NCBI GenBank assembly: GCA_903897985.1
Contig: CAIUDS010000659.1
Location: 1 to 7,666 of the forward strand
Direction: 5' to 3'
DNA: 7,666 nt
Source: an uncultured delta proteobacterium
GTDB lineage: Bacteria > RBG-13-61-14 > DRUE01
Both the position numbers and the translations under genes were made by a program. Numbering within the stretch: position 1 is the stretch's first letter; every line of letters begins with the position of its first letter. Shown in pieces: positions 7,093 through 7,666 of this stretch. The notes under the pieces were generated by a model. That model was not told the origin of the DNA. It ran no database searches and saw only the letters and a program-made list of their open reading frames with translations.

Positions 7093-7666
7093 TCAGAGCA
7101 GTTGATAGTTTATCTTGATCCGGTTGGCTTTCCAGCGCGCCCGGATCCAATTCATATAAAGGCCGTTTCTCTTCTCCGCATAAAGCGCTTTCTGGATCTG
7201 GCCTTTGGCCTCTTCAAAGTTCAGCTGCCGCGCCTCCGATCTCGCCTCCACCAGCAAAATGTGGTAACCGAAGGGCGATTTGATCAGGTCCGACACGGTT
7301 CCGGGCTTGAGCGCGAAAATGGCGTCTCCCAGGAACTGGGGCAACTGCTGCCGTTCCACCCATCCCAGGTCTCCACCGTTCCGCGCCTCCGGGCTTTTGG
7401 AATATTTGCGGGCGAGTTCCTTGAAATCGGCGCCGGCCTTGAGTTGATTCAGCGTCTCCTGCGCTTGCGGCTCGTCCGGGAGCAAAATCTGGAAAGCCCG
7501 CGCCCGCTCCGCAAGCGTCAAGGACTTGTAGTTCTTTTCATAGTAATTTTTTAATTCCGCATCGGAAAGATAAACCTGATACTGAAAAACCGTGTCCAGG
7601 GTTTTCCGGATCAGCAGGTCTTGCGCCACTTGCTTTTCCCACTTTTCCTGGTTGATCCCTTTGTCC
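7093..7666 (-). CDS. Second SurA/PrsA-like peptidyl-prolyl isomerase, partial (N-terminus beyond right edge)
   Basis: The frame stays open to the right edge: codons upstream of the GTG at 7629 read DKGINQEKWEKQ, like the linker of SurA/PrsA chaperones. The GTG is therefore not a start and at least 190 residues are visible. The fragment shows the end of a helical chaperone domain and one parvulin (PPIC) domain with the blocks FKELARKYSKSPEARNGGDLGW and SPFGYHILLVEA, then a basic tail ending NRIKINYQLL. Where active parvulins usually have a histidine in RHIL, this protein has ARAFQILL, so His is replaced by Gln (codon 7489-7491). The later GYH histidine is kept. It may be a chaperone with weak or no isomerase activity. 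A signal peptide or lipobox would be outside the window. It lies 12 bp upstream of the surA-like gene and heads the visible part of the operon. Confidence 0.85.
   Translation of the reverse strand, partial: DKGINQEKWEKQVAQDLLIRKTLDTVFQYQVYLSDAELKNYYEKNYKSLTLAERARAFQILLPDEPQAQETLNQLKAGADFKELARKYSKSPEARNGGDLGWVERQQLPQFLGDAIFALKPGTVSDLIKSPFGYHILLVEARSEARQLNFEEAKGQIQKALYAEKRNGLYMNWIRARWKANRIKINYQLL

Noticed and set aside
7093..7629. GTG at 7629 as the start of the second isomerase
   Set aside because: The frame remains open and protein-like to the window edge, and the fragment would lack an export signal, so the gene is partial rather than starting here.
1..7666. CRISPR array, tRNA/rRNA, defence island, toxin-antitoxin pair or a new multi-gene system
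   Set aside because: No spaced direct repeats, RNA gene signatures or unexplained gene clusters were seen. The genes other than the transposase tail and the membrane transferase form an ordinary housekeeping operon.

Overview
The window reads as a chromosomal segment of a moderately GC-rich Gram-negative-type bacterium. Two SurA-like periplasmic folding factors imply an outer membrane, and a multi-pass membrane phosphotransferase-like enzyme fits an envelope-modifying lifestyle. The phylum cannot be fixed from the sequence. Codon use is GC-rich and even across the main genes. An uncultivated or PVC/Omnitrophota-like lineage is possible, but that is only a guess.

Layout. Bases 1-188 (+) hold the C-terminal end of an ISL3-family (IS204/IS1001/IS1096/IS1165-type) transposase entering from the left, and the element appears to end near base 194. 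Bases 195-313 are non-coding and contain an 18-bp perfect palindrome and a weak promoter-like sequence. Bases 314-2236 (+) encode a five-helix membrane protein with an alkaline-phosphatase/sulfatase-fold catalytic domain. It converges on a leftward gene cluster, with a 53-bp gap that carries a probable terminator for the + strand gene.

The leftward cluster, in transcription order from the right edge, is: a partial SurA/PrsA-like peptidyl-prolyl isomerase (7666-7093), a complete exported SurA-like isomerase with one parvulin domain (7080-6145), pdxA (6148-5129) and uvrA (5142-2290). Gaps are tiny or negative (12 bp, then overlaps of 4 and 14 bp), so the four genes look like one translationally coupled operon. 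surA followed by pdxA is a known neighbourhood from Enterobacteria (surA-pdxA-rsmA). Here uvrA sits where rsmA would be.

Functionally the operon mixes outer-membrane protein folding, vitamin B6 synthesis and nucleotide excision repair, which is a housekeeping set rather than a defence or mobile island. I found no convincing undescribed system. The points most worth a second look are the transposon end beside the membrane transferase gene, that gene's unclear start, the palindrome, and the paired single-parvulin chaperones, one of which appears to lack a conserved parvulin histidine.
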